A stretch of DNA of 64,000 bases from an uncultured Glaciecola sp. (GCF_937770335.1 NZ_CALJHY010000015.1:1-64000); one strand, 5' to 3'; shown: positions 37,496 through 47,952, counted from the stretch's first letter. Numbers and translations: made by a program. Notes: generated from the sequence alone by a model not told the origin.

Positions 37496-38521
37496 ATGCA
37501 AAACAAAATAAAGCATGCACTTGCTTCATCCCTAACTGGCTTTTTATTGCTAACTAGCGATGTGCTGTTTGGCGTTGCTGCACAATCAGTTTCCTTTAGT
37601 GAAATAACCAGCGCAGACATAATAAATCAATTGCACCGCGACGAATTCACGCTCATCAATGTAGGTGATAATAGTGTTCCTATTTTAATTTCATTGTCAG
37701 AACAGCCAATTACCAAAGGCATTATGCTCATTATTGGTGATGCCAACATGCCATTAGGTCGACAAGATTCGCTCACTCATATTGCTAATTACCTACCAGC
37801 GCTTGGCTGGACCACCGTAGTAATGCCGTCTTTAGGCTTAAGCTTTGGCTCTAATATCGGATCCCCTATTGAAAATGATGAACAACCAGTCTCTACCGAT
37901 AAAGGGCCGCGGTCTGAGCCTGAAGTTTCTGACAACAATATGGATACAACTGCAAACAATACTTCTAGCGATTTGGATCCGGTAGCAGTTACATCTTTAG
38001 AACAAGTATCAACCAACTCAATAAGCAATAAAGTAACGGAGACAATCAATAGCAGCACAATTGTGTCTACCATAAGTGAAGCGGAGCTGGTTATTTATTC
38101 GCAAGAGGTAGAGGCTTATATTGCTGCTACACTAACCCACATGCAAACTACTATGGGGCATCGTATTTTGGTTTCCCAGGGCATTACTGCTGCAACTATT
38201 GCTAAGCTAGTGGCTGATGGTAATCCCTTGATGCAGCAAATCGACACCCTCGTCGTTAATAATCCATATTGGCCTATTCGTAAGTTGAATAATAAATTAC
38301 CAATGGTCATTGCTCAAATTCCTATCCCCGTTCTTGACCTCACTAGCCACTGGGATAATAGTTGGAGTAAGCAAACTGAGCGAACGCGAAGAATAAAAAC
38401 AACAACAGAACTGAAAGAAATCTACAGACAAACCGAAATTATTGGACAATCTTTTGACCAAACTCAAATGCGATATATTAGTCGTCAAATAAAGGGCTGG
38501 ATTTCTTATTTAGGCTGGTAA
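37496..38521 (+). CDS. DUF3530-family protein (alpha/beta-hydrolase-like), periplasmic
   Basis: The 341-residue protein has a probable signal peptide (hydrophobic residues 12-30) and the DUF3530 core GIMLIIGDANMPLGRQDSLT plus NYLPALGWTTVVMPSLGLSF, followed by a Ser/Thr/Asn-rich low-complexity linker (about 120-190) and a second part with HRILVSQGITAATIAKLVADG, VVNNPYWP and LDLTSHWDN. The elbow SQGITAA is at the place of a hydrolase nucleophile but lacks a typical Gly-x-Ser-x-Gly, so activity is uncertain. Function unknown. It lies between a TonB receptor and a small unknown gene. Confidence 0.78.
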   Translation: MQNKIKHALASSLTGFLLLTSDVLFGVAAQSVSFSEITSADIINQLHRDEFTLINVGDNSVPILISLSEQPITKGIMLIIGDANMPLGRQDSLTHIANYLPALGWTTVVMPSLGLSFGSNIGSPIENDEQPVSTDKGPRSEPEVSDNNMDTTANNTSSDLDPVAVTSLEQVSTNSISNKVTETINSSTIVSTISEAELVIYSQEVEAYIAATLTHMQTTMGHRILVSQGITAATIAKLVADGNPLMQQIDTLVVNNPYWPIRKLNNKLPMVIAQIPIPVLDLTSHWDNSWSKQTERTRRIKTTTELKEIYRQTEIIGQSFDQTQMRYISRQIKGWISYLGW

Positions 38522-38662
38522 TACTTATTTCGATTTTTAATTGTTTCTATATATTTATATTATACAATGACTTAGGCATCATCTTACGTTGTTTTTCAAC
38601 GGATTTATTTTCATTACCTATACTTTACACATATCTAAATATATTAACGTTGGCAGATTATT

Positions 38663-38986
38663 TTGTTGGTACAACATTTTATCGATCGCAAAGCACAGCA
38701 GCTTGCTTTTTATATGCGTTCTTACTGGCAGGACGAACTCCCCTATTCGGAGCTCGAGTGCTTTTTGTGGGACACGTTTGATGAATGGTCACAAATAAAA
38801 AACCAGCAGTCACAAGCTTATAGCCATAAAGAGAGAATATTTTGGCACGTCCTACACCAAACTCATTATTGGAAGGAACCATTGATCCGCCACGATGAGT
38901 GTATTAAAACTCAATTATCAATGTGTGTTTTATTTTTAGAAGGACAAGGCTTATGTCCTTTAGATGTCGTCGGTATAAGGCCATAA
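38663..38986 (+). CDS. Small conserved-looking protein of unknown function
   Basis: The 107-codon frame encodes LVQHFIDRKAQQLAFYMRS and LPYSELECFLWDTFDEWSQ, followed by KERIFWHVLHQTHYWKEPL and LSMCVLFLEGQGLCPLDVVG. Composition is aromatic- and acidic-rich and helix-like, compatible with a soluble regulator or adaptor. A stop lies at 38645-38647 and the best start is TTG 38663, with another TTG at 38666; no ATG is possible. The overlapping 69-codon ORF in another frame is a shadow. It is convergent with thyA, 13 bases away. I do not recognise a family. Confidence 0.65.
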   Translation: MLVQHFIDRKAQQLAFYMRSYWQDELPYSELECFLWDTFDEWSQIKNQQSQAYSHKERIFWHVLHQTHYWKEPLIRHDECIKTQLSMCVLFLEGQGLCPLDVVGIRP

Positions 38987-38999
38987 AGCAACTAAGATA

Positions 39000-39851
39000 T
39001 TACACAGAAAATGGGTAAGCAATGGCATCGTAATGCTCATAACCTTCGACGGTGAAATCGTTTGTCGTTACCCATGTTTCAATATCTGTTAGTGACTTAA
39101 TTTTAGGATTAATCGTCAACTTAGGGTTAGGTCGCGGCGTCCGAGCTAATTGCACATCCCTCATCAATTCGAATTGATTCTCATAAATATGCGCATTAAT
39201 GATTTTATGATACGCTTTTTTGGGCTTATTCCCGGTGATTTGAGCTACCAAAGCGAGCATTACATATACCTGAATTTGGTTGAAATTTAAGCCAAGGGGT
39301 ACGTCACAAGAGCGTTGATAGCTAGTGAGATACAAATCCTTACCTAACAGTGAAAAGGTATGCGTATGCATGCATGGGCGTAAACAACCAAGCTCAAATT
39401 CACCTGGATTATAGAATGTGACAATTTCACCACGATCATCGATACCTTTAGAAAGGTTATCGATAACTTTGCCAAGTTGATCTAATACAGAGCCATCAGG
39501 CTTCTGCCAAGTACGGCCCTGAACACCATATACTCTCCCCATATCGTCCTCGCCTTTACGATGGGGGTTTGCCAACCAAGCTTTGTTTTCGTTTGCGTTC
39601 GCATTCCAAGTATTACAACCTATAGAACGGAAGTCTGCAGCGTTTTGATAACCGCGTAAATAACCAAGAAGTTCAGCAATGGCTGCCTTATAAAAACTTT
39701 TACGCGTTGTTACTAGTGGAAAAGAATTATTTTCAACATCATATTCAAGCTCAGCATTAATGACGGTTAAACATTTTTGCCCTGTACGCTCGTTAGTTAA
39801 CCAAGTTCCTTCACTAATAATGCGCTGACATAATTGCTCGTACTGACTCAT
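39000..39851 (-). CDS. thyA: Thymidylate synthase
   Basis: This 283-residue ThyA makes dTMP from dUMP with methylene-tetrahydrofolate. It is longer than the E. coli enzyme (264), as in Vibrio-type ThyA. Catalytic Cys160 lies in [11 protein letters not shown], the dUMP-phosphate Arg in [18 protein letters not shown], and the C-terminal region ends IAYPFSV. First gene after lgt on the same strand (56-base gap). Confidence 0.95.
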   Translation of the reverse strand: MSQYEQLCQRIISEGTWLTNERTGQKCLTVINAELEYDVENNSFPLVTTRKSFYKAAIAELLGYLRGYQNAADFRSIGCNTWNANANENKAWLANPHRKGEDDMGRVYGVQGRTWQKPDGSVLDQLGKVIDNLSKGIDDRGEIVTFYNPGEFELGCLRPCMHTHTFSLLGKDLYLTSYQRSCDVPLGLNFNQIQVYVMLALVAQITGNKPKKAYHKIINAHIYENQFELMRDVQLARTPRPNPKLTINPKIKSLTDIETWVTTNDFTVEGYEHYDAIAYPFSV

Positions 39852-39907
39852 ATTGACCGTTCCCTAACTTTGATTTAACACTCGATATTGCTTTTTGTAA
39901 CGTCGAA

Positions 39908-40717
39908 TTACGCTTTTTCGCCCTTTTTAAAGGCATAACTAATCAATGCGATACCAGCAAATATCATTGGAATACATAACATTTGACCTTGCGATAATCC
40001 AAGTGTATTCAAATCAAGATGGGCGTCTGGCTCACGGAAGAACTCAACAAAGAACCTAAATATACCGTAACCTAACAAGAACAATCCACCCACCGAACCA
40101 ACGGGGCGTGGTTTTGCTGAATATAGCCATAAGATTACAAATAGTAGGACTCCTTCAAGTGCGAATTCATAGAGTTGTGATGGATGACGAGGCATCGCAC
40201 CAGCACCAGGAAATACGAAAGCCCAAGGCATGTCAGTCGTCCGCCCCCATAATTCACCATTAATAAAATTGCCAATACGCCCCGCTCCCAAACCAATTGG
40301 CACTAATGGAGCAATAAAATCACCGACGCGTAGAAATGCCCAACCTTGTTTTTTAGCGAACCAAAATGCGGCGACAATAACGCCCAGACAGCCACCGTGG
40401 AAGGACATTCCACCTTCCCAAATACGGAACAGATATAGCGGATTATCGAGGAAAACGCTAAAATTGTAGAACAGCACATAACCAATGCGACCGCCTAGCA
40501 CAACACCCATGAAGCCCCAAAACAGCAAATCGCTGAGCTGTTCTTTACTCCAATCAGTACGTGAAAGCCGCCTATTAGCGAGCCAAAATGCAGCTAAGAA
40601 ACCAATTAGATACATAACGCCATACCAGCGCAGTGCAAGTGGACCTATTTCGAAAATAACGGCGTTTATTGTTGGGAAATCCAAATGCGCAGGGATATTT
40701 TGTGCTGAGATGGTCAT
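39908..40717 (-). CDS. lgt: Prolipoprotein diacylglyceryl transferase
   Basis: The 269-residue inner-membrane enzyme attaches diacylglycerol to the lipobox Cys of prelipoproteins. It has seven membrane segments with the catalytic HGGCLG (His/Gly patch) and the Lgt signature [14 protein letters not shown]. It is preceded by the TSUP gene with a 3-base gap and followed by thyA; the lgt-thyA pair is widely conserved in gammaproteobacteria. Confidence 0.96.
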   Translation of the reverse strand: MTISAQNIPAHLDFPTINAVIFEIGPLALRWYGVMYLIGFLAAFWLANRRLSRTDWSKEQLSDLLFWGFMGVVLGGRIGYVLFYNFSVFLDNPLYLFRIWEGGMSFHGGCLGVIVAAFWFAKKQGWAFLRVGDFIAPLVPIGLGAGRIGNFINGELWGRTTDMPWAFVFPGAGAMPRHPSQLYEFALEGVLLFVILWLYSAKPRPVGSVGGLFLLGYGIFRFFVEFFREPDAHLDLNTLGLSQGQMLCIPMIFAGIALISYAFKKGEKA

Positions 40718-40720
40718 GTA

Positions 40721-41527
40721 TTACTCAATTCCTATGATCATGCGTATGCTTACTATAACTAAGAAGGCAGCGAACACTTTCTTCAATTTAGCAGTATCTA
40801 ACTTTTGTCCAAGTTTAGCACCAATTGGAGCCGTTAGCATAGACGTTGCTATAATGCCGAAGGTTGCGGGTAAATAGACATAACCCAGCGACCATTCTGG
40901 TAAATCAGGGTTTTTCCAACCCATAATGATAAAATTCAATGTACCAAAAATCGCAACTATGATACCGCTAAAGGCGGCACAACCTATCGCTTTTCTGATA
41001 TTAACTTGGAACCACATTAGGGCAGGAACAATCAATGCACCGCCACCAATACCCATCAGCGCACAAATAAAACCCGTACCTAGACCTATGCCGCCAAGTC
41101 CCCTTTTACCGATAGTATGTTCTGAGGCTTTTCGAGAACCAAATACCATTTGTAGTGCAATTAAAATTACCAGCACAGCAAAAATGCGCTGGAGTAAAAC
41201 ACCTGATATAGAACTAGCAAACTGCGCCCCCAATGTTGCACCAATCGCAATACCAAAAGCACAATACGTGATAATTCGTTTGTCTAAGTTACCTAATTTA
41301 TAGTGGCTTCGCGCTGAGGATAAGCCTGTCATAATAACTGTAGATAAAGAAGTTGCCACCGCAATAGGCATCCCGATTTCAATATCTATTTGTAAAAAAA
41401 GATGCAATAAAAAGACCATCGCTGGAACGATTAATAGACCACCACCGATACCAAGTAAACCGGCTAACACACCCACAATGGAGCCCAATATTGCGCATAA
41501 TAAAAATATTTCGAGATTTGGATCCAT
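40721..41527 (-). CDS. TSUP-family (TauE/SafE) membrane transporter
   Basis: The 268-residue protein has about eight hydrophobic segments and the two characteristic Gly-rich halves LAGLLGIGGGLLIVPAMV and ALMGIGGGALIVPALMW. TSUP proteins export sulfite, sulfoacetate or related anions; the substrate cannot be told. In this order the gene commonly lies between ptsP and lgt. ATG at 41527; it follows ptsP by 46 bases. Confidence 0.87.
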   Translation of the reverse strand: MDPNLEIFLLCAILGSIVGVLAGLLGIGGGLLIVPAMVFLLHLFLQIDIEIGMPIAVATSLSTVIMTGLSSARSHYKLGNLDKRIITYCAFGIAIGATLGAQFASSISGVLLQRIFAVLVILIALQMVFGSRKASEHTIGKRGLGGIGLGTGFICALMGIGGGALIVPALMWFQVNIRKAIGCAAFSGIIVAIFGTLNFIIMGWKNPDLPEWSLGYVYLPATFGIIATSMLTAPIGAKLGQKLDTAKLKKVFAAFLVIVSIRMIIGIE

Positions 41528-41573
41528 TTACATTTCACTCATTATTTAAAAACCACTATGCATGATAAAAACG

Positions 41574-43862
41574 TCAAGAACCCGCTCTAACTAGTCCACC
41601 TAGTCCTCTCATTTCAAGATATTGGTCTACTATCTGCTTAACTTGCTCCGGCCCAGCACATGACAATATTTGGGATAGTAATGCCTCTAGCTCAGAAATA
41701 GCGACGTTGCGAATAACCCAATTAATTTTACGCAGACTATGTGCATTCATACTCAGTTTACGATATCCCATTGCCATCAATATCAAAGCACCGCTCGGCT
41801 CGCCGGCTAACTCGCCACAAACCGTTACAGGAATATTGCAAAGGTTAGAGGTTTGCAATATTTGATTAAGTGCTATTAATACCGACGGATGATAACTTGA
41901 ATATAATTGAGCGACACGGGAATTATTACGATCAACCGCTAAAAGATATTGCGTCAAATCGTTTGTACCGACTGAAAAGAAGTCAACTTTTTTTGCTATC
42001 TGTTCTAACTGGAATATCACCGCCGGAACTTCTAACATTACACCAATAGCTGGTTTGGATAACACTTTATTAGTTTTTATTGCTTCTTCTTTTACTTCAT
42101 AGAAAGCCTGTTTTATAAGCCTATTTGCTTCGTCAATCTCGCTGATACTAGAAACCATAGGTAACAAAATCTGCAAGTTGGTTAAGCCTATACTCGCTCT
42201 CAGCATCGCTCTAACTTGCATTAGAAAAATTTCAGGATGATCCAAGGTCAAACGAATACCACGCCAACCCAAAAACGGATTTTCTTCTGATATAGGGAAG
42301 TATGACAAAGGCTTATCGCCTCCAACATCCAGCGTACGCATCGTCATTTCTTTATTCGGATGCGCACTTAACAAACTATGATAAAGCTCAAACTGTTCCT
42401 GTTCTGATGGAAAACGCTCTCTCAACATAAATGGAATTTCAGTACGGTATAGGCCTACGCCAGCACCTTGTTTGTTTTGTTCCATTTCTAAACCCGCCGA
42501 CAGTCCTACATTTACTAACAATGTCATTTCACAGCCATCTACACTTTTTGCAGGTTGGTCAGATTCACTTTCAATACGTTCGTTCAGCGCCTCTTCTTCG
42601 GCAATCAACTGCAAAAATTCACTACGAGCTTGTTGTTCAGGCGCTAAAACAACCTGACCTGAGTAGCCATCAACAAAGAGTTCTTGATGATTTAACAAAC
42701 TAAGCGGAACGCCGCCTAACCCCATAACAGCAGGAACTCCCATAGCGCGGGCTAAGATAGCTGCATGAGAGTTATTAGAGCCTTGAATCGAGACGATAGC
42801 TTTTAACTTACCAACTGGAAATTCGGCAAGCATAGGTGCCGACACTTCGCGAGCAACGAGAATGGCATTGTCTGGTAGAGTTCGCTCAGTATTTATTGGT
42901 GACCCTGACCCACTCATGATGTTATGCAATATACGATTAGACAAGTCGACTATATCAACTGCTCTTTCTTGCATATACGGGTCTTCCATTGCTGCAAACC
43001 GAGCAGCATAACTCTCTACAACTAATTTCAATGAAGATGCTGCATCCCAATACTCACGGATTTTTTGCTCTACTTCTCGCCCTAGGCTGTTAGCATCAAG
43101 AAGTTGGTCGTAAAGCTGAAATATGGCTTTCACGTCTTCGGGCAGACTATCGCCAAGATTATCTGATAAGCTAGCAACTTGAGTTCTTGTGAGCTCAACA
43201 GCCTGACGGTAACGTTCAATTTCTTTTCTTTGGTCTGTAGTTTTGCGAACGACCAGTTGACTCAGTTCGTGCTTCATATTGAGCACAACCGCTTGCCCTA
43301 AAGCTAAACCTGGTGCTCCCGGCACACCACTGATACTTTTATGCGTATCAATAGGTGTATCAGAGTTAACGTCTAATACACCTCGAATTTCTGCGTTCGC
43401 AATCTCTAATCCGATTTGGGTAGCAAGCGTGACTAAGAAGGCTTCTTCGTCTTCGCTAAAACGGCGAATCGACTTTTGCTGCATAGACATAACCCCCAGC
43501 AATTTACGCTGATGGATTATTGGAGTGCCAATAAATGCGAAAAAGGCGGCTTCATTAACTTCAGGAAAGTTTTTAAAACGCGGGTGTAGAGGTGCATTTA
43601 CAATATTAAGTGGTTCTTCTCGCTGACCGACTAAGCCTATAAGGCCTTCATTGAAACCTATTTTGACCTTATTAATCGCACTTTTTTCAAGTCCCTCGGT
43701 CGCTTTTAATACCAGCACTTGGTTTTTATAGTCAGCCAAATAAATAGAGCATGAATCCACTTTCATGGTTTCTTTGACCAACATCGCGAGGCGCTCAAGA
43801 GCGGGCTCTAACCCTGGAATTTGGTTAACCTCTTGCACTATTCTTTTCAGGGTTGTTAGCAT
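41574..43862 (-). CDS. ptsP: Nitrogen-PTS phosphoenolpyruvate phosphotransferase PtsP (EI-Ntr)
   Basis: The 762-residue protein (E. coli 748) has an N-terminal GAF sensory domain (1-160), then the EI fold: phospho-His366 in GSNNSHAAILARAMGVPAVM and the PEP-binding domain with RTEIPFMLRERFPSEQEQ, GGDKPLSYFP and FFSVGTNDLTQYLLAVDR. It starts a PTS relay to NPr and EIIA-Ntr that senses nitrogen state. Ordered after rppH on the same strand, as in other gammaproteobacteria. Confidence 0.97.
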   Translation of the reverse strand: MLTTLKRIVQEVNQIPGLEPALERLAMLVKETMKVDSCSIYLADYKNQVLVLKATEGLEKSAINKVKIGFNEGLIGLVGQREEPLNIVNAPLHPRFKNFPEVNEAAFFAFIGTPIIHQRKLLGVMSMQQKSIRRFSEDEEAFLVTLATQIGLEIANAEIRGVLDVNSDTPIDTHKSISGVPGAPGLALGQAVVLNMKHELSQLVVRKTTDQRKEIERYRQAVELTRTQVASLSDNLGDSLPEDVKAIFQLYDQLLDANSLGREVEQKIREYWDAASSLKLVVESYAARFAAMEDPYMQERAVDIVDLSNRILHNIMSGSGSPINTERTLPDNAILVAREVSAPMLAEFPVGKLKAIVSIQGSNNSHAAILARAMGVPAVMGLGGVPLSLLNHQELFVDGYSGQVVLAPEQQARSEFLQLIAEEEALNERIESESDQPAKSVDGCEMTLLVNVGLSAGLEMEQNKQGAGVGLYRTEIPFMLRERFPSEQEQFELYHSLLSAHPNKEMTMRTLDVGGDKPLSYFPISEENPFLGWRGIRLTLDHPEIFLMQVRAMLRASIGLTNLQILLPMVSSISEIDEANRLIKQAFYEVKEEAIKTNKVLSKPAIGVMLEVPAVIFQLEQIAKKVDFFSVGTNDLTQYLLAVDRNNSRVAQLYSSYHPSVLIALNQILQTSNLCNIPVTVCGELAGEPSGALILMAMGYRKLSMNAHSLRKINWVIRNVAISELEALLSQILSCAGPEQVKQIVDQYLEMRGLGGLVRAGS

Positions 43863-43927
43863 GCATTAAGCTCCGTTGCAGTTAACAAAACGAGTACAGC
43901 AAACTTCAAGCAATACCTGCCTTTGTC

Positions 43928-44473
43928 CTATGTTTGCGGTCTTGGTCGACGCCGTTTGTTTTTTCGGTTGCTGTTAGGCAAATTAGAATGGGTTTTTTGC
44001 GCAGGTAATACTATGGGCGAAAACTCTTTCATGACTTTTCGATAAACGTCGCGTTTAAACGATACCACATTGCGTATAGGATACCAGTAACTAACCCAAC
44101 GCCAATCGTCAAATTCAGGGTGTCCTGATTGTAAAAGATCCACATCTTTTTCATCACACTTTAAGGTAAGCAAAAACCATTTCTGTTTTTGGCCAATGCA
44201 TACAGGGCTAGAACCCTTTCTTACAAGGCGTTTAGGCAGTTTATAACGAAGCCAGTTGCGTGTTACTCCAACTATACTCACGTCTTTCTCAAGTAACCCC
44301 ACTTCTTCGTGAAGTTCCCTGTACATTGCCTGTTCAGCTGTTTCCCCTTGGTCAATTCCGCCTTGTGGGAATTGCCATGAATGTTGACCATAGCGACGGG
44401 CCCAAAATACTTGACCCATTTTATTGCATATAATAATGCCAACATTCGCGCGGAATCCTTCGGCATCAATCAC
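43928..44473 (-). CDS. rppH: RNA pyrophosphohydrolase RppH
   Basis: The 181-residue enzyme removes pyrophosphate from 5'-triphosphate mRNA, triggering RNase E decay. The Nudix box is complete: [13 protein letters not shown] then [10 protein letters not shown]. The C-terminal tail is Lys/Arg-rich ([11 protein letters not shown]), presumably RNA-binding. First gene of the minus-strand unit rppH-ptsP-TSUP-lgt-thyA; divergent from mutH with a 107-base intergenic space. Confidence 0.96.
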   Translation of the reverse strand: MIDAEGFRANVGIIICNKMGQVFWARRYGQHSWQFPQGGIDQGETAEQAMYRELHEEVGLLEKDVSIVGVTRNWLRYKLPKRLVRKGSSPVCIGQKQKWFLLTLKCDEKDVDLLQSGHPEFDDWRWVSYWYPIRNVVSFKRDVYRKVMKEFSPIVLPAQKTHSNLPNSNRKNKRRRPRPQT

Positions 44474-44580
44474 TTAGACTACCCAGCGCATTTATACTTT
44501 TATATTTGTCCATTCTTCCATAAACTATGAGTTATGCAAAGCAATAGCGTTAATTATTTAATAAGTGAAGCCTAAATTAC

Positions 44581-45267
44581 ATGCAATCAATACAAACACC
44601 ACAGAATCCTCCCTCATCGGTAGAGGAACTAATGCAAAGAGCAAAAGGGCTAGCAGGCTTGACCCTAGGTGATTTAGCTAGAGCTGCTAACATTGAGATA
44701 CCGGTTAATTTCAAAACTCAGAAAGGTTGGACGGGACAACTAATCGAACTTTGGTTAGGTGCTAGTGCTGGATCTAAACCAGAGCAAGATTTTCCAGAGC
44801 TGGGAGTTGAATTAAAAACACTCCCTTTGTCATATGAAAACAAGCCACTTGAAACGACCTATGTCTGTTATGCGCCGCTCACTAATAACACCGGCGTTAA
44901 TTGGAAAAACTGTAACGTACGTAATAAGTTACAGTGTGTATTATGGCTTCCTGTGCAAGGTGAAAGAGAAATACCCCCAGGGGAACGCACCGTAGGCTTT
45001 CCAATTTTGTGGCGACCCACCGTCCAGCAAAACGCGCAATTGCAGCATGATTGGGAAGAGTTGATGGATATGATTAGTTTAGGTCAAGTTGAACGCATCG
45101 ACGCCACGGTTGGAAGTTATTTACAGCTTCGTCCTAAAGCAGCCAATGGCTCTGTGGTTACTGAAGCTATTGGTGAAGATGGGCAGTTAATAAAAACACG
45201 CCCAAGAGGGTTTTACCTACGCAAAAATTTCACTCAACATATTTTAGAAACTGCCTTTATAGAGTAA
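44581..45267 (+). CDS. mutH: DNA mismatch repair endonuclease MutH
   Basis: The 228-residue enzyme nicks the unmethylated strand at hemimethylated GATC sites after MutSL activation. Catalytic residues Asp70, Glu77 and Lys79 (DFPELGVELK) match the E. coli numbers exactly. Presence of MutH implies Dam methylation and supports the gammaproteobacterial assignment. Convergent with the flavoprotein gene, 9 bases apart; divergent from rppH. Confidence 0.97.
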   Translation: MQSIQTPQNPPSSVEELMQRAKGLAGLTLGDLARAANIEIPVNFKTQKGWTGQLIELWLGASAGSKPEQDFPELGVELKTLPLSYENKPLETTYVCYAPLTNNTGVNWKNCNVRNKLQCVLWLPVQGEREIPPGERTVGFPILWRPTVQQNAQLQHDWEELMDMISLGQVERIDATVGSYLQLRPKAANGSVVTEAIGEDGQLIKTRPRGFYLRKNFTQHILETAFIE

Positions 45268-45276
45268 AATCGCTAT

Positions 45277-46917
45277 CTACGCATTCTCACACAAGGATTT
45301 CATTTGCTGATTAATGCTGGTTAGTGTTTTCTTTGGTACAAATGAATTTGCATTCGCTTCTGCAATATCAATTTTATAGCTTTCCGGTATACAATCTTGT
45401 AGAAATCCGCCTATTACCATATGCGGAAATATCTCATCATAACGCTTTACCTCTTGCTGATTAACCCGTCTAAATATATGTGTACGATTCAGGTCACAAG
45501 GTAACGAAAGTCCTGCGCTTGAGATGATATCAGCCGTCGCATGCACTGTCTTTTTATGAAACTGATGCACTCTTACCGCTTTATTGGCAGGTATAAGCCC
45601 GGAAGACAAAGAGGGGTCTTGGGTTGCAACTCCCGTTGGGCATTCATTCGTGTTACAAGATAAAGATTGTACACAACCTAATGCTAGCATCATGCCTCTG
45701 GCGCTATTACAAATATCAGCGCCCAAAGCAAGATTTTTGACCAAGTGAAAACCTGATATTATTTTACCTGAAGCTATAATTTTAATATCTTCTCTCACCC
45801 CATAACCAACTAAACAATCGTCTACAAAAGCCAATGCCTCACGCAGTGGTGAACCAATAGAATTAGAGTATTCAAGTGGCGCAGCACCTGTCCCGCCCTC
45901 CCCACCATCTACTGTAACAAAGTCTGGCGTTATATTGAGTTCAACCATAGCTTTGCATATAGCGACAAATTCGCTACGTCTGCCTAGTGCCAACTTTATT
46001 CCTATTGGCTTTCCACCGCTAAGGTCTCGTAAGGTTTGGATAAAAGTAATAAGCTCAACAGGCGAATTAAAAGCACTGTGCGTAGCTGGTGAGTCAACTT
46101 GAGTACCCACTTTCACGCCTCGAATATCAGCGATTTCTTGGGTGTTTTTGCTTGCAGGTAAAATTCCTCCATGGCCAGGTTTTGCGCCTTGGGACAATTT
46201 GATTTCTATCATTTTAATATTTGTATGTAAAGCTTGTTGCTTAAACTTATCTGGGTCAAAACTACCGCTATCATTTCTACAACCGAAGTAGCCTGTTCCT
46301 ATTTGCCATACCACATCAGCGCCATATTCAAGATGATAAGGACTAACACCACCCTCGCCCGTATTGTGATAAAAACCACCCAATTTGGCGCCTTTGTTCA
46401 ACGCTTGCAATGCTGGTTTGCTCAAGCTACCAAAACTCATTGCTGAAATATTCAGGATGCTAGCAGAATAAGGTTGCTTGCAGTGGCGACTGCCAATGAT
46501 AACTCGAGGGTCCATATCAATATCTTCGACATTCAGTGCAGATAAAGAATGACCAATCCATTCGTAGCCAGTCTGGTAAGTATCAATCTGTGTACCAAAT
46601 GGAATGGTGTCGATACTATTTTTCGCTCGCTGGTAAACAATATTTCGAAACATGCGACTAATAGGGGCGCCGCCAGTGTCGGTCTCGAGTATGTATTGCT
46701 GAACAAAAGGCCTGACGCTCTCAATAATCCATCGCGCTCTTCCTATCAAAGGGAAGTTTCGCAATATCGCGTGTTTTTTTTGCCTGCTGTCGTGTATAGC
46801 AATCATTAATAGAGGTAGTGTGATTATCAAAAACCAAACACCAAATGGCGCAAAGAAAAAGAGCAACAATATAAATAAGTTAATGCCAATCAGTATCTGA
46901 AAAATAGTTTTACGCAT
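45277..46917 (-). CDS. FMN-binding glutamate-synthase-family protein with N-terminal membrane anchor
   Basis: The 546-residue protein starts at ATG 46917-46915, which has AAGGA ahead; an in-frame ATG at 46977 lies further upstream. Two membrane segments near the N-terminus (about 6-48) precede a GltB-like FMN barrel: HNTGEGGVSPYHLEYGADVV, QGAKPGHGGILPASKNTQEI, DGGEGGTGAAPLEYSNSIG and the Cys cluster CNTNECPTGVATQDP. No amidotransferase or NADPH-binding partner is beside it, so it is not a classical glutamate synthase; the substrate is unknown. Confidence 0.86.
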   Translation of the reverse strand: MRKTIFQILIGINLFILLLFFFAPFGVWFLIITLPLLMIAIHDSRQKKHAILRNFPLIGRARWIIESVRPFVQQYILETDTGGAPISRMFRNIVYQRAKNSIDTIPFGTQIDTYQTGYEWIGHSLSALNVEDIDMDPRVIIGSRHCKQPYSASILNISAMSFGSLSKPALQALNKGAKLGGFYHNTGEGGVSPYHLEYGADVVWQIGTGYFGCRNDSGSFDPDKFKQQALHTNIKMIEIKLSQGAKPGHGGILPASKNTQEIADIRGVKVGTQVDSPATHSAFNSPVELITFIQTLRDLSGGKPIGIKLALGRRSEFVAICKAMVELNITPDFVTVDGGEGGTGAAPLEYSNSIGSPLREALAFVDDCLVGYGVREDIKIIASGKIISGFHLVKNLALGADICNSARGMMLALGCVQSLSCNTNECPTGVATQDPSLSSGLIPANKAVRVHQFHKKTVHATADIISSAGLSLPCDLNRTHIFRRVNQQEVKRYDEIFPHMVIGGFLQDCIPESYKIDIAEANANSFVPKKTLTSINQQMKSLCENA

Positions 46918-46992
46918 GATGTTCCTTGTCAAATGAGGAGTAAATAGGATCCGAAAAGGATTAACATCCCCTATCAATACCTACGGTACAGT

Positions 46993-47952
46993 TTACTTGG
47001 AATCGCGGTGCTTTGTATTGTCGAGTGACTCGCCATCGCCATCATTAATGTTCAACTCGCCATTCCTTTCTTTCTCGGCTAGTTCGTCACGAGCATCACA
47101 AGTAACGGTGATGCTATATGTGAAAACCGCTCCCAGCAAAACCACGACCCAACTCAAATAAACCCATACAAACAGAATAGGGATGACTGCCAAAGCACCG
47201 TATATAACCTCATAAGATGGAAAGCTGGTAACATATAGCGCAAATCCCTTCTTTGATAACTCAAACAGTACGGTAGCTAACAGCGCTCCACATAAAGCGT
47301 ATTTAGCTCTAACGGGTCGATTAGGGACGATCATATATAGAATTAAGAAAGCACCAATAGCAGCAAAACTTGGCACAAATTTCAGAAAAAAGGTTCCCAG
47401 TCCTGGCGTATATTCCTCTGCAAAAGTGGCCAGCCCTGCTAAGTAAGAACTCACCACTATACTAGAGCCTATTAGAAATGGACCTAAGGTGATAACCATC
47501 CAATAAATAGCGAAGGTATAAATGAGTGGACGTTGGACTTGCGTTCGCCATATATGATTAAAAGTTTTATCGATATTGGATATTAATAACAGGGCAACTA
47601 CTAACAATGAGACAATACTGACAGCGCCCATACCAGATGCATTGGCCACAAAGTCAGCCATATAATCTTGCACTACATCGCCGGCCGTGGGCACAAAGTT
47701 ATTGAATATGAAATTTTCTAGTTGGCCTCGCACTTCGGAAAAAGCTGGAAATGCTGACATTATCATGAAGAAAACCATGATGACAGGAACAAGAGAAAGC
47801 AAAGATACGTAAGCCAAGTGACCAGCCGAAACGGTGATTCTTTCAGACCGTATATGCTCAATAAAAGCCTTACCAATATTAATAATTAGCGGTTGGTAAT
47901 AGCTTATTTTTTTAGCGATATTATTGGGTAGATTCAACTCGGCAAGCTCCAC
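46993..47952 (-). CDS. yihY: YihY/BrkB-family inner-membrane protein
   Basis: The 319-residue protein has six hydrophobic segments with SAGHLAYVSLLSLVPVIMVF and the C-terminal VWVYLSWVVVLLGAVFTYS, typical of the YihY/BrkB (UPF0761) family; once annotated RNase BN, now regarded as a transport- or envelope-related protein of unclear role. Start appears to be GTG at 47952-47950 (GTG-GAG-CTT) without a strong ribosome site. It lies 75 bases upstream of the FMN flavoprotein gene and may be co-transcribed with it. Confidence 0.85.
   Translation of the reverse strand: MELAELNLPNNIAKKISYYQPLIINIGKAFIEHIRSERITVSAGHLAYVSLLSLVPVIMVFFMIMSAFPAFSEVRGQLENFIFNNFVPTAGDVVQDYMADFVANASGMGAVSIVSLLVVALLLISNIDKTFNHIWRTQVQRPLIYTFAIYWMVITLGPFLIGSSIVVSSYLAGLATFAEEYTPGLGTFFLKFVPSFAAIGAFLILYMIVPNRPVRAKYALCGALLATVLFELSKKGFALYVTSFPSYEVIYGALAVIPILFVWVYLSWVVVLLGAVFTYSITVTCDARDELAEKERNGELNINDGDGESLDNTKHRDSK

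Noticed and set aside
37789-38073. Antisense 94-codon ORF within the DUF3530 gene
   Set aside because: Lies opposite the Ser/Thr/Asn-rich linker; typical shadow of low-complexity coding sequence.
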